This document shows, in pieces, positions 56,050 through 64,000 of a stretch of DNA of 64,000 nucleotides. The stretch's first letter is position 1. Each line of letters begins with the position of its first letter. The notes under the pieces were generated by a model. It worked only from the letters and a program-made list of their open reading frames with translations, had not been told where the DNA came from and did no database searches. The stretch is taken from the NCBI RefSeq assembly GCF_900089605.1, contig NZ_LT594324.1, positions 3,224,001 through 3,288,000 of the forward strand, given 5' to 3'. The DNA is from Micromonospora narathiwatensis. Its GTDB lineage: Bacteria > Actinomycetota > Actinomycetes > Mycobacteriales > Micromonosporaceae. Position numbers and translations under genes: made by a program.

Positions 56050-57153
56050 TCACCGCGTCGCCGCCTCGGGTACGCCGGTCGGGCGGGCGGCGTGGATCGG
56101 GCCGGTCAGCCCGGACAGTGGGTGGCCGGTGCCGCCGTGCCGCCAGGCCACCAGCTCGGCGGCGATCGCCAGCGCGGTCTCGACGGGGCCGTGTCCGCCG
56201 AGGTCCAGCCCGGCGGGCGCGCGTAGCCGGGCCAGGTGCGCCTCGGGGACCCCGTCGGCGCGTAGCCGGGCCAGGCGGGCCGCGTGTGCCGCGCGGCTGC
56301 CGAGCACCCCGAGGTAGCCGGCGGGGGTGTCCAGGGCCGCACGCAGCAGCGGTTGCTCGTAGCGGGGATCGTGGCCGAGCAGGCAGAGCACCGTGTCCGC
56401 GGTGACCGGGGTGGCGGCGAGCAGGCGGTGCGGCCAGGCCCGGTGCACCTCGTGCGCGGCGGGCATCCGTGCGACGGTGGCGAACGCGGGTCGTGGGTCG
56501 CAGACGACAACCCGGTAGCCCAGGTCCGATCCGAGCCGGGCGAGGGCCGCGGCGACGGCGGTGGCGCCGAACAGCAGCATCCGTGGCGCGGCCGGTGTCA
56601 CCTGGAACAGCACGCGTACGCCGGGGCGTTCGCCGTGGCGCAGCACGACCGTGCCGGCCGGCAGCCCGGCCGCCCGGTCGACGGCCCATTGGTCCAGGTC
56701 GGCGGTGCCGAGCGTGCCGTCGGTCCGGCTCCGACGGATCACCAGTTCGGCGGCGAACGGTGCCCGGCCGCCCACCACGGTCGCCACGGCGGCCGGGTCA
56801 GGCCCGGTGAGCGCGGCCAGGGAGCGTGCGGTCGGCCCGTCGGCGGTGACCCGGCGTAGCAGGATCTCGACGGTTCCGGCGCAGCCGGGCCGGGCCGGCC
56901 AGGGGCCGTCCTCGCCCACCGGGTAGCGGGCCAGCCGGGCCCGGCCGGTACGCAGGGTCTCGGCCGCGGCGTCGAGCACCGCCGACTCGACGCAGCCGGC
57001 CGGGACGCCGCCGCGTACGTCGCCGGTGGGGTCGACGGCGAGCAGGTCGCCGGGGGCGGTGGCGGTGCCCGCGCTGCTGGCGACCACGGTCGCCAGTCCG
57101 AAAGGGATCCGGCGTAGCCGCCAGTCGTGGGCCGCGGCCAGGACGTCGCGCAT
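56050..57153 (-). CDS. XdhC/CoxI-family molybdenum-cofactor maturation protein
   Basis: A 367-residue protein. The N-terminal XdhC/CoxI domain (ATVVASSAGTATAPGDLLAV, then GGVPAGCVESAVLD) is followed by a Rossmann domain (MLLFGATAVAAALARLGSDLGYRVVVCDPRPAF; VLCLLGHDPRYEQPLL; YLGVLGSRAAHAARL). XdhC proteins bind and sulfurate the cofactor for xanthine-dehydrogenase-type enzymes. It is divergent from the three-subunit enzyme operon at 57232, with a 78-bp gap. The start is ATG 57153. Confidence 0.93.
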   Translation of the reverse strand: MRDVLAAAHDWRLRRIPFGLATVVASSAGTATAPGDLLAVDPTGDVRGGVPAGCVESAVLDAAAETLRTGRARLARYPVGEDGPWPARPGCAGTVEILLRRVTADGPTARSLAALTGPDPAAVATVVGGRAPFAAELVIRRSRTDGTLGTADLDQWAVDRAAGLPAGTVVLRHGERPGVRVLFQVTPAAPRMLLFGATAVAAALARLGSDLGYRVVVCDPRPAFATVARMPAAHEVHRAWPHRLLAATPVTADTVLCLLGHDPRYEQPLLRAALDTPAGYLGVLGSRAAHAARLARLRADGVPEAHLARLRAPAGLDLGGHGPVETALAIAAELVAWRHGGTGHPLSGLTGPIHAARPTGVPEAATR

Positions 57154-57231
57154 GCGGCTTCACCGATCGCCAGTTCCGGGCGTATGCCCGTATTTGTCAG
57201 TGGATGTCGCGGTAAACGGTAGTCTGACGCG

Positions 57232-57780
57232 GTGCGCAGCGGGCGGGACAGCGGAAAACCGGCGGACGACGACTGGTCGTCCCGGGTCACCCTCGTCGTC
57301 AACGGCGTCGAGCACGACCTGAGCCTGGACAACCGCACCACCCTGCTGGACGCCGTACGGGACCGACTCGGCCTGACCGGCAGCAAGAAGGGCTGCGACC
57401 ACGGCCAGTGCGGCTCGTGCACCGTGCTGCTCGACGGCCGGCGGGTCAAGAGCTGCCTGATCCTGGCCGTGACGCTGGACGGCCGCCCGGTGGTCACCGT
57501 GGAAGGGCTCGCCGGCCCCGACGGCCTCGCCCCGATCCAGGCCGCCTTCATCACCCACGACGCCTTCCAGTGCGGCTACTGCACCCCCGGACAGCTCTGC
57601 TCCGCCCAGGGCATGCTCGACGAGGTGGCCCGCGACTGGCCCAGCGCGGTGACCGCGGACCTGACCGCGCCCGCGGAACTCACCGACCCGGAGATCCGGG
57701 AACGGATGAGCGGAAACCTGTGCCGCTGCGCGGCGTACCCGAACATCGTGGCCGCGGTCCGCGAGGCGGCGGCCCGGTGA
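57232..57780 (+). CDS. Aldehyde oxidoreductase, (2Fe-2S) small subunit
   Basis: A 182-residue protein with two iron-sulfur centres: CDHGQCGSCTVLL (plant-type ferredoxin, near residues 55-67) and the C-x-x-C pair CGYCTPGQLC with CRCAAYPN (near 115 and 163). It passes electrons from the molybdenum centre to FAD. The start is GTG 57232. The stop overlaps the FAD subunit by 4 bp (GTGA). Confidence 0.95.
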   Translation: MRSGRDSGKPADDDWSSRVTLVVNGVEHDLSLDNRTTLLDAVRDRLGLTGSKKGCDHGQCGSCTVLLDGRRVKSCLILAVTLDGRPVVTVEGLAGPDGLAPIQAAFITHDAFQCGYCTPGQLCSAQGMLDEVARDWPSAVTADLTAPAELTDPEIRERMSGNLCRCAAYPNIVAAVREAAAR

Positions 57781-58763
57781 GGCCCTTCCGCTACCACCGG
57801 CCCACCGAGGTCGCCGAGGCCGTCGCCCTCCTCGACGCCGAGCCCGACGCCGCGTACCTGGCCGGCGGCACCAACCTGGTGGACCTGATGAAACTCGGGG
57901 TGCAACGGCCGAGCCTGCTGGTCGACGTGACCCGACTGCCGCTGGACACCGTGCAGACCCTGCCCGACGGCGGGATACGCATCGGCGCGAACGTACGCAA
58001 CAGCGACCTCGCCGCCCACCCGGTCGTCCGGCGCGACTACCCGGTGCTCGCCCGGGCGCTGCTCGCCGCCGCCTCCGGACAGCTGCGCAACATGGCCACC
58101 ACCGGCGGCAACCTGCTGCAACGCACCCGCTGCGCCTACTTCCAGGACACCTCGAAGGCGTGCAACAAGCGCGAGCCCGGCACCGGCTGCGCGGCGCGGC
58201 ACGGGCAGAACCGCGACCTGGCCGTACTCGGCTGGTCCGAGCACTGCGTGGCCACCCACCCGTCCGACATGGCGGTCGCCCTGGTCGCGCTCGACGCCGA
58301 GGTCGAACTGCACGCACCGGACGGCCCCCGGCAGATCCCCCTCACCGAACTGCACCGCGAACCCGGCGACCGGCCCGAGCAGGAGACCACCCTGCCCCGG
58401 GGCGCGCTGATCACCGCCGTACGCCTGCCGCCGTCGCCGGTCGCCCGCCGCTCGTCGTACCACAAGGCGCGCGACCGGGCGTCGTTCGCCTTCGCGGCCG
58501 GCTCGGTGGCCGCCGCCCTCGACCTGGCCGGCGACGTGGTCCGCGACGTCCGGCTGGCGTACGGGGCGGTGGCGCACCGCCCGTGGCGGGCCCACCGGGC
58601 GGAGCAGACGCTGCGCGGCCGGCCGTTCACCCCCGAGCTGGCCGCCCACGCCGCCGACACCGAACTCGCCGCCGCCCGCCCGCTGGAACACAACGCCTTC
58701 AAGGTGCCGCTGATCCGCAACCTCACCGTACGGGCGCTGACCGAGCTGGCGGGCCGGCCGTGA
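57777..58763 (+). CDS. Aldehyde oxidoreductase, FAD subunit with 4Fe-4S motif
   Basis: A 328-residue protein of the CO-dehydrogenase FAD-binding type. FAD contacts are in YLAGGTNLVDLMKLGVQRP and MATTGGNLLQRTRC. A Cys-rich insert, CAYFQDTSKACNKREPGTGC (about 120-140), matches the extra 4Fe-4S-binding loop of E. coli PaoB (YagS) and of 4-hydroxybenzoyl-CoA reductase. This sets it apart from plain xanthine dehydrogenase subunits. It is coupled on both sides by GTGA overlaps. Confidence 0.93.
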   Translation: MRPFRYHRPTEVAEAVALLDAEPDAAYLAGGTNLVDLMKLGVQRPSLLVDVTRLPLDTVQTLPDGGIRIGANVRNSDLAAHPVVRRDYPVLARALLAAASGQLRNMATTGGNLLQRTRCAYFQDTSKACNKREPGTGCAARHGQNRDLAVLGWSEHCVATHPSDMAVALVALDAEVELHAPDGPRQIPLTELHREPGDRPEQETTLPRGALITAVRLPPSPVARRSSYHKARDRASFAFAAGSVAAALDLAGDVVRDVRLAYGAVAHRPWRAHRAEQTLRGRPFTPELAAHAADTELAAARPLEHNAFKVPLIRNLTVRALTELAGRP

Positions 58764-60856
58764 GCACCGAGGTGGGCGTGGCGCACCCCCGGCTGGAGGG
58801 CCGGGACAAGGTGACCGGCGCCGCCCGGTACGCCGTCGAGTTCCCGACCGACGACGTGACGTACGGCTGGGCGGTGCCGGCCGGCGCCGCCCGGGGCCGG
58901 ATCACCCGGATCGACGCGGCCCCGGCGCTGGCCGTACCCGGAGTGCTCGACGTGCTGCACCACGGCCACGCGCCGCGCCTGGTGCCCGGCGTGGACGCCA
59001 CCCTGTTCCTGTTGCAGGAGCCGGCCGTGCACTACCGGGGCGAACTGATCGCGGTCGTGGTCGCCGAGACCCTCGAAGCGGCCCGGGAGGGCGCCCGGCT
59101 GGTCCGCGTCGACTACGACACCGAACCGCACAGCACCGTCCTCACCGAACACCACCCGGGCCTGTACCGGCCGGACAAGGTCAACCCGGCGTACCCGGCC
59201 GACACCGCCGACGGGGACTTCGACGCCGGCTTCGCCGCCGCCCAGATCCGCGTCGACGCCACCTACCGCACCCCGGCCCACCACAACAACCCGATGGAAC
59301 CGCACGCCGCCACCGCCCGGTGGCGGGACGGGCGGCTGCTGGTGCACGACTCCAACCAGGGCTCGACCTCCGTCCAGGCCACCCTCGCCGGGCTGTTCGG
59401 GCTGCCCGACGAGGCGGTCCGGGTGATCACCGAACACGTCGGCGGCGGCTTCGGCAGCAAGGGGGCCGCCAAGGCGCCCGTGGTGCTCGCCGCGCTCGCC
59501 GCCCGGCAGGTGGGCCGCCCGGTCCGGCTCGCCCTGACCCGCCAGCAGCTCTTCGGCCCGATCGGCTACCGCACCCCCACCATCCAGCGGGTCCGCCTCG
59601 GCGCCGACGCCGACGGCCGGATCACCGCGGTCTGCCACGACGCGATCAGCCAGACCTCGACGATCCACGAGTTCACCGAACAGACCGCTGTCTACACCCG
59701 CGGCATGTACGCCGGCCGCCACCGGCGCACCACCCACCGCGTGGTGCGGCTGGACGTGCCGACCCCGTTCTGGATGCGCGCCCCCGGCGAGTGCCCCGGC
59801 GCGTACGCGCTGGAGTCGGCGATGGACGAGCTGGCGACCGCCTGCGGCGTCGACCCGGTCGAGCTGCGGATCCGCAACGACCCGCCGGTCGACCCCGAGC
59901 AGGGGCAGCCGTTCAGCAGCCGGAACCTGGTCGCCTGCCTGCGCGAGGGGGCCCGCCGGTTCGGCTGGGCCGACCGGGACCCGACGCCCGGCCTCCGGCG
60001 CGACGGGCGGTGGCTGGTCGGCACCGGGGTCGCCGGGTCCAGCTACCCGGCCCGGTCCCGGCCCGCCGCGGCGGCGGCGACCGCCGCACCGGACGGCACC
60101 TTCGAGGTACGGATCAACGCCACCGACATCGGCACCGGCGCCCGTACGGCCCTGTGGCAGGTGGCCGTGGACGCCCTGGCGGTGCCCGCCGACCGGGTGG
60201 CGATCCGGATCGGCGACAGCGCGCTGCCCCCGGCCGGCGTGGCCGGCGGTTCGATGGGCACCGCCTCCTGGAGCTGGGCGGTCATCCGCGCCTGCGAGGG
60301 GCTGCGCGAGCGGCTGCGCGAGTCACCCGGCGACCCGGTGCCGGCCGAGGGGCTGACCGTCGAGGCGAGCACCGCCGACGAGATCCGGGCCCAGCCGGCC
60401 CGGCCCCGGTACGCCTACGGCGCCCACTTCGCCGAGGTACGGGTCGACGTCGACACCGGCGAGATCCGCCTCAACCGGATGCTCGGGGTCTTCGCCGCCG
60501 GGCGGATCGTGAACCCGACCACCGCCCGCAGCCAGTTCATCGGCGGCATGACCATGGGCGTGTCGATGGCCCTGCACGAGGAGGGCCTGCTCGACGAGCG
60601 GTACGGCGACTGGGTCAACCACGACCTCGCCACCTACCACGTCAGCGCCTGCGCCGACGTCGAGCGGATCGAGGCGTACTGGCTGCCGGAGGAGGACGCC
60701 GAGCTGAACCCGGCCGGGGTGAAGGGCATCGGCGAGATCGGCATCGTGGGCAGCGCCGCGGCCGTCACCAACGCGGTGCACCACGCCACCGGCGTCCGCA
60801 TCCGCGACCTGCCCGTCCGGCTGGACAAGCTGCTGGACCGGCTGCCGGCGCGCTGA
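58760..60856 (+). CDS. Aldehyde oxidoreductase, molybdopterin-binding large subunit
   Basis: A 698-residue protein. Marks: KVTGAARYAVEF at the N-terminus, HVGGGFGSKGAAKA, RAPGECPGAYALESAMDELA, and the catalytic Glu in GIGEIGIVGSAAAVTNAV near residue 660. The size and partner subunits fit PaoC-like periplasmic or cytoplasmic aldehyde oxidases. No Tat signal is seen on the small subunit, so the complex is probably cytoplasmic. Substrate: aromatic or aliphatic aldehydes (inference). The start is GTG 58760. Confidence 0.94.
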   Translation: MSTEVGVAHPRLEGRDKVTGAARYAVEFPTDDVTYGWAVPAGAARGRITRIDAAPALAVPGVLDVLHHGHAPRLVPGVDATLFLLQEPAVHYRGELIAVVVAETLEAAREGARLVRVDYDTEPHSTVLTEHHPGLYRPDKVNPAYPADTADGDFDAGFAAAQIRVDATYRTPAHHNNPMEPHAATARWRDGRLLVHDSNQGSTSVQATLAGLFGLPDEAVRVITEHVGGGFGSKGAAKAPVVLAALAARQVGRPVRLALTRQQLFGPIGYRTPTIQRVRLGADADGRITAVCHDAISQTSTIHEFTEQTAVYTRGMYAGRHRRTTHRVVRLDVPTPFWMRAPGECPGAYALESAMDELATACGVDPVELRIRNDPPVDPEQGQPFSSRNLVACLREGARRFGWADRDPTPGLRRDGRWLVGTGVAGSSYPARSRPAAAAATAAPDGTFEVRINATDIGTGARTALWQVAVDALAVPADRVAIRIGDSALPPAGVAGGSMGTASWSWAVIRACEGLRERLRESPGDPVPAEGLTVEASTADEIRAQPARPRYAYGAHFAEVRVDVDTGEIRLNRMLGVFAAGRIVNPTTARSQFIGGMTMGVSMALHEEGLLDERYGDWVNHDLATYHVSACADVERIEAYWLPEEDAELNPAGVKGIGEIGIVGSAAAVTNAVHHATGVRIRDLPVRLDKLLDRLPAR

Positions 60857-60882
60857 GGGGCCGGCGGAACGCCACCGGCCCC
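60857..60882. terminator. Terminator between aldehyde oxidoreductase and ABC transporter
   Basis: An 8-bp perfect stem (60857-60864 with 60875-60882) that begins directly after the stop codon, between convergent genes. Confidence 0.7.
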
Positions 60883-60907
60883 TGTCCCGTCCGCCCGGTT
60901 GCGCCGG

Positions 60908-62125
60908 TCAGTCCGCGAGCGCGCCGCCCGCCCGCCCCTCGTGCACCGTCAGGTTCCGGCCGGAGGCCGGGTCGAAGAGGTGGATCTTCTCCAGGTTGAA
61001 CCAGACCCGCCGGCTCTCCCCCTCCCGCGCCGGCGACTCCGCCGACAGCCGGGTGACCAGGCCGGTGCCGGCGCCGCTGAAGTCGGCGGCGCCCACGTCG
61101 GCGGCCAACTCCTCCAGCTCGGCGGCGCTGGCCCGCTCCCCCTCGACCGTGAGGTGGACGTACTTGTCGGAACCCATCGACTCGACGATCTCCACCGGCG
61201 CCTCGAACTCCATGCCCCGGCGGCGGGTCTCGTCGTCGATCAACGCGGCGTCCTCGAAGTGCTCCGGGCGGATGCCGAGGATCAGCTCGCGCGGCGCGTC
61301 GGCCCCGGACAGTTGCCGGCGTACCCGGTCGCCGATCGGCACGTCGCCCAGCGCGGTCCGCAGGTGCCCCTCCTCGACGGCGGCGTGCAGGAAGTTCATC
61401 GACGGCGAGCCGATGAAACCGGCGACGAACAGGTTGCCCGGGTGGTCGTAGAGCTCCTGCGGCGGGCCGACCTGCTGCACCGCGCCGCCCCGCATGATCA
61501 CCACCCGGTCGCCGAGGGTCATCGCCTCGGTCTGGTCGTGGGTGACGTAGACGGTCGTGGTGCCGAGCTGCCGCTGCAGCCGGGACACCACCGTACGCAT
61601 CTGCACCCGCAGCTTGGCGTCCAGGTTGGACAGCGGCTCGTCCATCAGGAACGCCTTGGGCTGGCGGACGATCGCCCGGCCCATCGCCACCCGCTGCCGC
61701 TGGCCACCGGAGAGGTTGGCCGGCCGGCGGTCCAGCAGCGGCGTCAGCTCCAGGACCTTCGCCGCCTCGTCCACCTTCTGGTTGATCGTCTCCTTGTCCA
61801 GCTTCGCCAGCCGCAACGGGAAGGCCATGTTCTCCCGCACGGTCATGTTCGGATACAGGGCGTACGACTGGAACACCATGGCGATGTCCCGGTCCCGGGG
61901 GGCCCGGTCGTTGACCCGCTGCCCGGCGATCCGCAGCTCGCCGGAGCTGATGTCCTCCAACCCGGCGATCATGTTGAGGGTGGTGGACTTCCCACAGCCG
62001 GACGGGCCGACCAGGATCACGAACTCGCCGTCGGCGATCTCCAGGTCGACGTCCCGCACCGCCATGGTCCCGTCCGGGAACCGCTTGCTCACCTTGTCGA
62101 GCACGATGTCAGCCACGACTGTCAC
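60908..62125 (-). CDS. sugC: Sugar ABC transporter ATP-binding protein (SugC/MsiK-like)
   Basis: A 405-residue ATPase. Walker A GPSGCGKST, Q-loop in VFQSYALYPNMTV, signature LSGGQRQRVAMGRA, Walker B FLMDEPLSNLD, H-loop VTHDQTEAM, and a C-terminal TOBE/regulatory region (about 240-400). SugC of the LpqY-SugABC trehalose importer has this form. The start is GTG 62125 or GTG 62116. It is last in the operon, directly after the permease. Confidence 0.92.
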   Translation of the reverse strand: MTVVADIVLDKVSKRFPDGTMAVRDVDLEIADGEFVILVGPSGCGKSTTLNMIAGLEDISSGELRIAGQRVNDRAPRDRDIAMVFQSYALYPNMTVRENMAFPLRLAKLDKETINQKVDEAAKVLELTPLLDRRPANLSGGQRQRVAMGRAIVRQPKAFLMDEPLSNLDAKLRVQMRTVVSRLQRQLGTTTVYVTHDQTEAMTLGDRVVIMRGGAVQQVGPPQELYDHPGNLFVAGFIGSPSMNFLHAAVEEGHLRTALGDVPIGDRVRRQLSGADAPRELILGIRPEHFEDAALIDDETRRRGMEFEAPVEIVESMGSDKYVHLTVEGERASAAELEELAADVGAADFSGAGTGLVTRLSAESPAREGESRRVWFNLEKIHLFDPASGRNLTVHEGRAGGALAD

Positions 62126-62962
62126 CTATCCCTTGACGGCGCCGGAGGTCAGTCCGGAGACGATGCGGCGCTGAAAGAAGAGGACGAAGAGAATGATCGG
62201 AACGGTGATCACCACGGCGGCGGCGCAGATCGCCCCGGTGGGGTCCTCGAACTGCGACGCGCCGGTGAAGAACGACAGCGCCGCCGGCACCGTACGGGAC
62301 CGCTCGGTGGAGGTCAGCGAGATGGCGAACAGGAAGTCGTTCCAGCAGAAGATGAACACCAGAATCGCCGTGGTGAACAGACCCGGCGCCGCGAGGGGCG
62401 CGATCACCCGCCGGAACGCCTGGCCCTGGGTGGCGCCGTCCATCTTCGCCGCCTTCTCCAGGTCCCACGGGATCTGCTTGAAGAACGCCGACAGCGTGTA
62501 GATCGCCAGCGGCAGGGCGAAGGTGATGTACGGCAGGATCAGCCCCGGCCAGGTGTCGAAGAGGCCGAGCTGCCGCTCGATCTCGAACAGCGGCGACACC
62601 AGCGACACCTGCGGGAACATCGCGATCAGCAGGGACACCCCGACCAGCAGCCGCTTGCCCGGGAAGTCCAACCGGGCGATCGCGTACGCGGCCATCGCGC
62701 CGAGCACCACCGCGATCGCGGTGGCGATCAGCGCGATGCCGATCGAGTTGACCAGGGCCCGGACGAACTGGTCGGTGTCGAGGATCGTCCGGTAGTTGTC
62801 CAGCGTCCACTCCCGGGGGATGAACCTCCCGTCGGTGAGCGTGGCCGGGGTCTTGAACGACAGCGAGGCGATCCAGAGCACCGGGATCAGCGCGAAGACG
62901 ACGACGATGACGTCCAGCAGACCCCAGCGAAGCTTCGCCCGCACGGTGGTTTCGGTGGCCAT
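62126..62962 (-). CDS. sugB: Sugar ABC transporter permease (SugB/MalG-like)
   Basis: A 278-residue protein with six transmembrane helices and the EAA loop in [29 protein letters not shown]. It opens as in MalG-type permeases ([22 protein letters not shown]). Its stop adjoins the ATPase start, and its ATG is 1 bp after the stop of the first permease. Confidence 0.92.
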   Translation of the reverse strand: MATETTVRAKLRWGLLDVIVVVFALIPVLWIASLSFKTPATLTDGRFIPREWTLDNYRTILDTDQFVRALVNSIGIALIATAIAVVLGAMAAYAIARLDFPGKRLLVGVSLLIAMFPQVSLVSPLFEIERQLGLFDTWPGLILPYITFALPLAIYTLSAFFKQIPWDLEKAAKMDGATQGQAFRRVIAPLAAPGLFTTAILVFIFCWNDFLFAISLTSTERSRTVPAALSFFTGASQFEDPTGAICAAAVVITVPIILFVLFFQRRIVSGLTSGAVKG

Positions 62963-62963
62963 G

Positions 62964-63959
62964 TCAGCGCCTCTCCCCGTCGTCGCTGCCGGGGGCGGCG
63001 GTGCCGAACAGTTTCACGAAGACGAAGGCGATGATCGCCACGCTGATGAAGATCAGCACCGACATCGTCGAGCCGATGCCGAGGTTCAACCCGCGGATCA
63101 GGTTGTTGTAGGCGAGCATCGACACCGAGGACGTCTCGTTGCCCCCCGCGGTCAGGATGAAGATGTTGTCGAAGACCCGGAACGCGTCCAGGGTCCGGAA
63201 CAGCAGCGCGACCAGGATCGCCGGCTTCATCACCGGCAACATCACCTTGGTGAACCGCTGCCAGCCCGTCGCGCCGTCGGTCGCGGCCGCCTTGAGCAGG
63301 TCCTCCGGCACCAACGCCAGGCCCGCCATCAGCAGCAGGGCCATGAACGGCGTGGTCTTCCAGATCTCGGCCAGCATGATGATCGCCAGCGAGCTGGCCC
63401 GCTCGGTCAACGGCGCACCGCCGTCGAAGAGGTTCGCCAGGTAACCGGTGCCCGGCGTCCACGCGTACCGCCAGGAGAACGCGGCGACCACCGTGACGAT
63501 GCCGTACGGGATCAGCGCCGCCGTACGCACGATGCCCCGCCCGACCAGCGTCCGGTGCATGACCAGCGCCAGCCCCATGCCGAGCACCAGTTCCACCGCG
63601 ACGGTGACCACGGTGATCAGGGCGGTGACCCCGAACGCGGTCCACCAGAACTGGTTGGTCAGCACGGTGGCGTAGTTGTCCAGCCCGACGAACTCGCGCT
63701 GGTCCGGGAAGCGCAGGTCGAAGCGCTGCAACGACAGCCAGCCCGAGTACAGGATCGGATACGCGGTGACCAGCAGCATGACCAGCGCGGCCGGCGCGCA
63801 GAGCAGCCAGCCGAGGCGCCGTTCGGCCCGCTTGTTCTCGCTCAGCGGCGGCTTCGTCCGGCGGCGGGTCCGCTGCGCCGGCACCGTCGCGTGCCGCCCC
63901 GCGGTGCGTTCGGTCCCGGCGGCGACGTCCGCGCCGGCCGGATTCGCGTTCACGCTCAT
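62964..63959 (-). CDS. sugA: Sugar ABC transporter permease (SugA/MalF-like)
   Basis: A 331-residue protein with a long basic N-terminus and six helices. The EAA loop is [24 protein letters not shown]. Segments such as [39 protein letters not shown] and [14 protein letters not shown] closely follow mycobacterial SugA as I remember it. It is first of the visible transporter genes and overlaps the upstream reading by 4 bp (ATGA). Confidence 0.92.
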   Translation of the reverse strand: MSVNANPAGADVAAGTERTAGRHATVPAQRTRRRTKPPLSENKRAERRLGWLLCAPAALVMLLVTAYPILYSGWLSLQRFDLRFPDQREFVGLDNYATVLTNQFWWTAFGVTALITVVTVAVELVLGMGLALVMHRTLVGRGIVRTAALIPYGIVTVVAAFSWRYAWTPGTGYLANLFDGGAPLTERASSLAIIMLAEIWKTTPFMALLLMAGLALVPEDLLKAAATDGATGWQRFTKVMLPVMKPAILVALLFRTLDAFRVFDNIFILTAGGNETSSVSMLAYNNLIRGLNLGIGSTMSVLIFISVAIIAFVFVKLFGTAAPGSDDGERR

Positions 63960-64000
63960 GCCGTCACCTCCGGGCGGTCGGCCCGCTGCGGGTGGATCAA
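63956..64000 (-). CDS. C-terminal end of an upstream gene, probably the substrate-binding lipoprotein
   Basis: A frame open from the right edge ends [14 protein letters not shown] with a TGA overlapping the SugA-like ATG by 4 bp. In LpqY-SugABC operons the solute-binding protein gene sits here. Only 14 residues are visible. Confidence 0.4.
   Translation of the reverse strand: MIHPQRADRPEVTA

Noticed and set aside
60899..63034. 711-residue plus-strand frame opposite the ABC transporter
   Set aside because: Shadow of three intact transporter genes with all motifs on the other strand.

Overview
The window is high-GC actinobacterial DNA with frequent GTG/TTG starts, many 4-bp ATGA/GTGA overlaps, mycothiol-, F420- and SigE-type families, and CebR-type cellulase control. 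The mix (GH48/CBM2 cellulase, nitrate-sensing kinase with Roadblock partner, LpqY-SugABC-like transporter) fits a Micromonosporaceae genome such as Micromonospora. This is inference from gene content; there is no rRNA to confirm it.

Positions 1-10,540 are an accessory island. From the left edge: a partial restriction-endonuclease-like gene that resembles the REase partner of pPIWI-RE defence modules, coupled to a second PD-(D/E)XK nuclease; a 5'-truncated gene; an IS1380-family element; a complete-looking group II intron with an RT-maturase-HNH protein and a recognisable domain V; an IS5-type transposase remnant; an XRE regulator with a divergent 56-residue ORF; and a tyrosine recombinase overlapping an AbrB/SpoVT-fold gene. 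The recombinase lies next to the 3' end of tRNA-Leu(GAG), the likely right boundary of the island. The left boundary is outside the window.

From 10,845 onward the DNA looks like ordinary chromosome. 10.8-21.5 kb is a cell-envelope block: a TPR/proline-rich/FN3 membrane protein, a multi-FN3 protein, MoxR ATPase, DUF58, and a TgpA-like membrane transglutaminase whose catalytic Cys and His are replaced. 21.5-25.8 kb holds lipoproteins, two proteins with an FtsX-extracellular-like domain but no permease, and a SigE-family sigma factor. 25.8-34.4 kb holds metabolic and membrane genes: SDR, F420-type oxidoreductase, DUF4331, LtrA, DUF1028, mycothiol-dependent enzyme, PEBP, PAP2 and DUF3159.

34.6-39.9 kb is a cellulose-use locus: a divergent pair made of a secreted GH48 cellobiohydrolase and a GH1 beta-glucosidase lipoprotein, with three CebR-like 14-bp boxes between them. 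39.9-43.0 kb encodes a Roadblock protein and a nitrate-sensor kinase. 43.1-46.7 kb has an FGGY kinase divergent from a fused anthranilate synthase, which is preceded by a 19-residue leader peptide with tandem Trp codons and an attenuator-like hairpin.

46.7-56.0 kb holds WrbA, a PRC-barrel/DUF2382 stress protein, a winged-helix protein, a lipoprotein, an Imm51-type immunity protein without a visible toxin, a MarR-GNAT fusion with an operator-like palindrome at its start, a SnoaL-tailed ECF sigma factor and a double SnoaL protein. 56.0-60.9 kb encodes XdhC and a three-subunit PaoABC-like molybdenum aldehyde oxidoreductase. 60.9-64.0 kb is a SugABC-like sugar ABC transporter that runs off the right edge.
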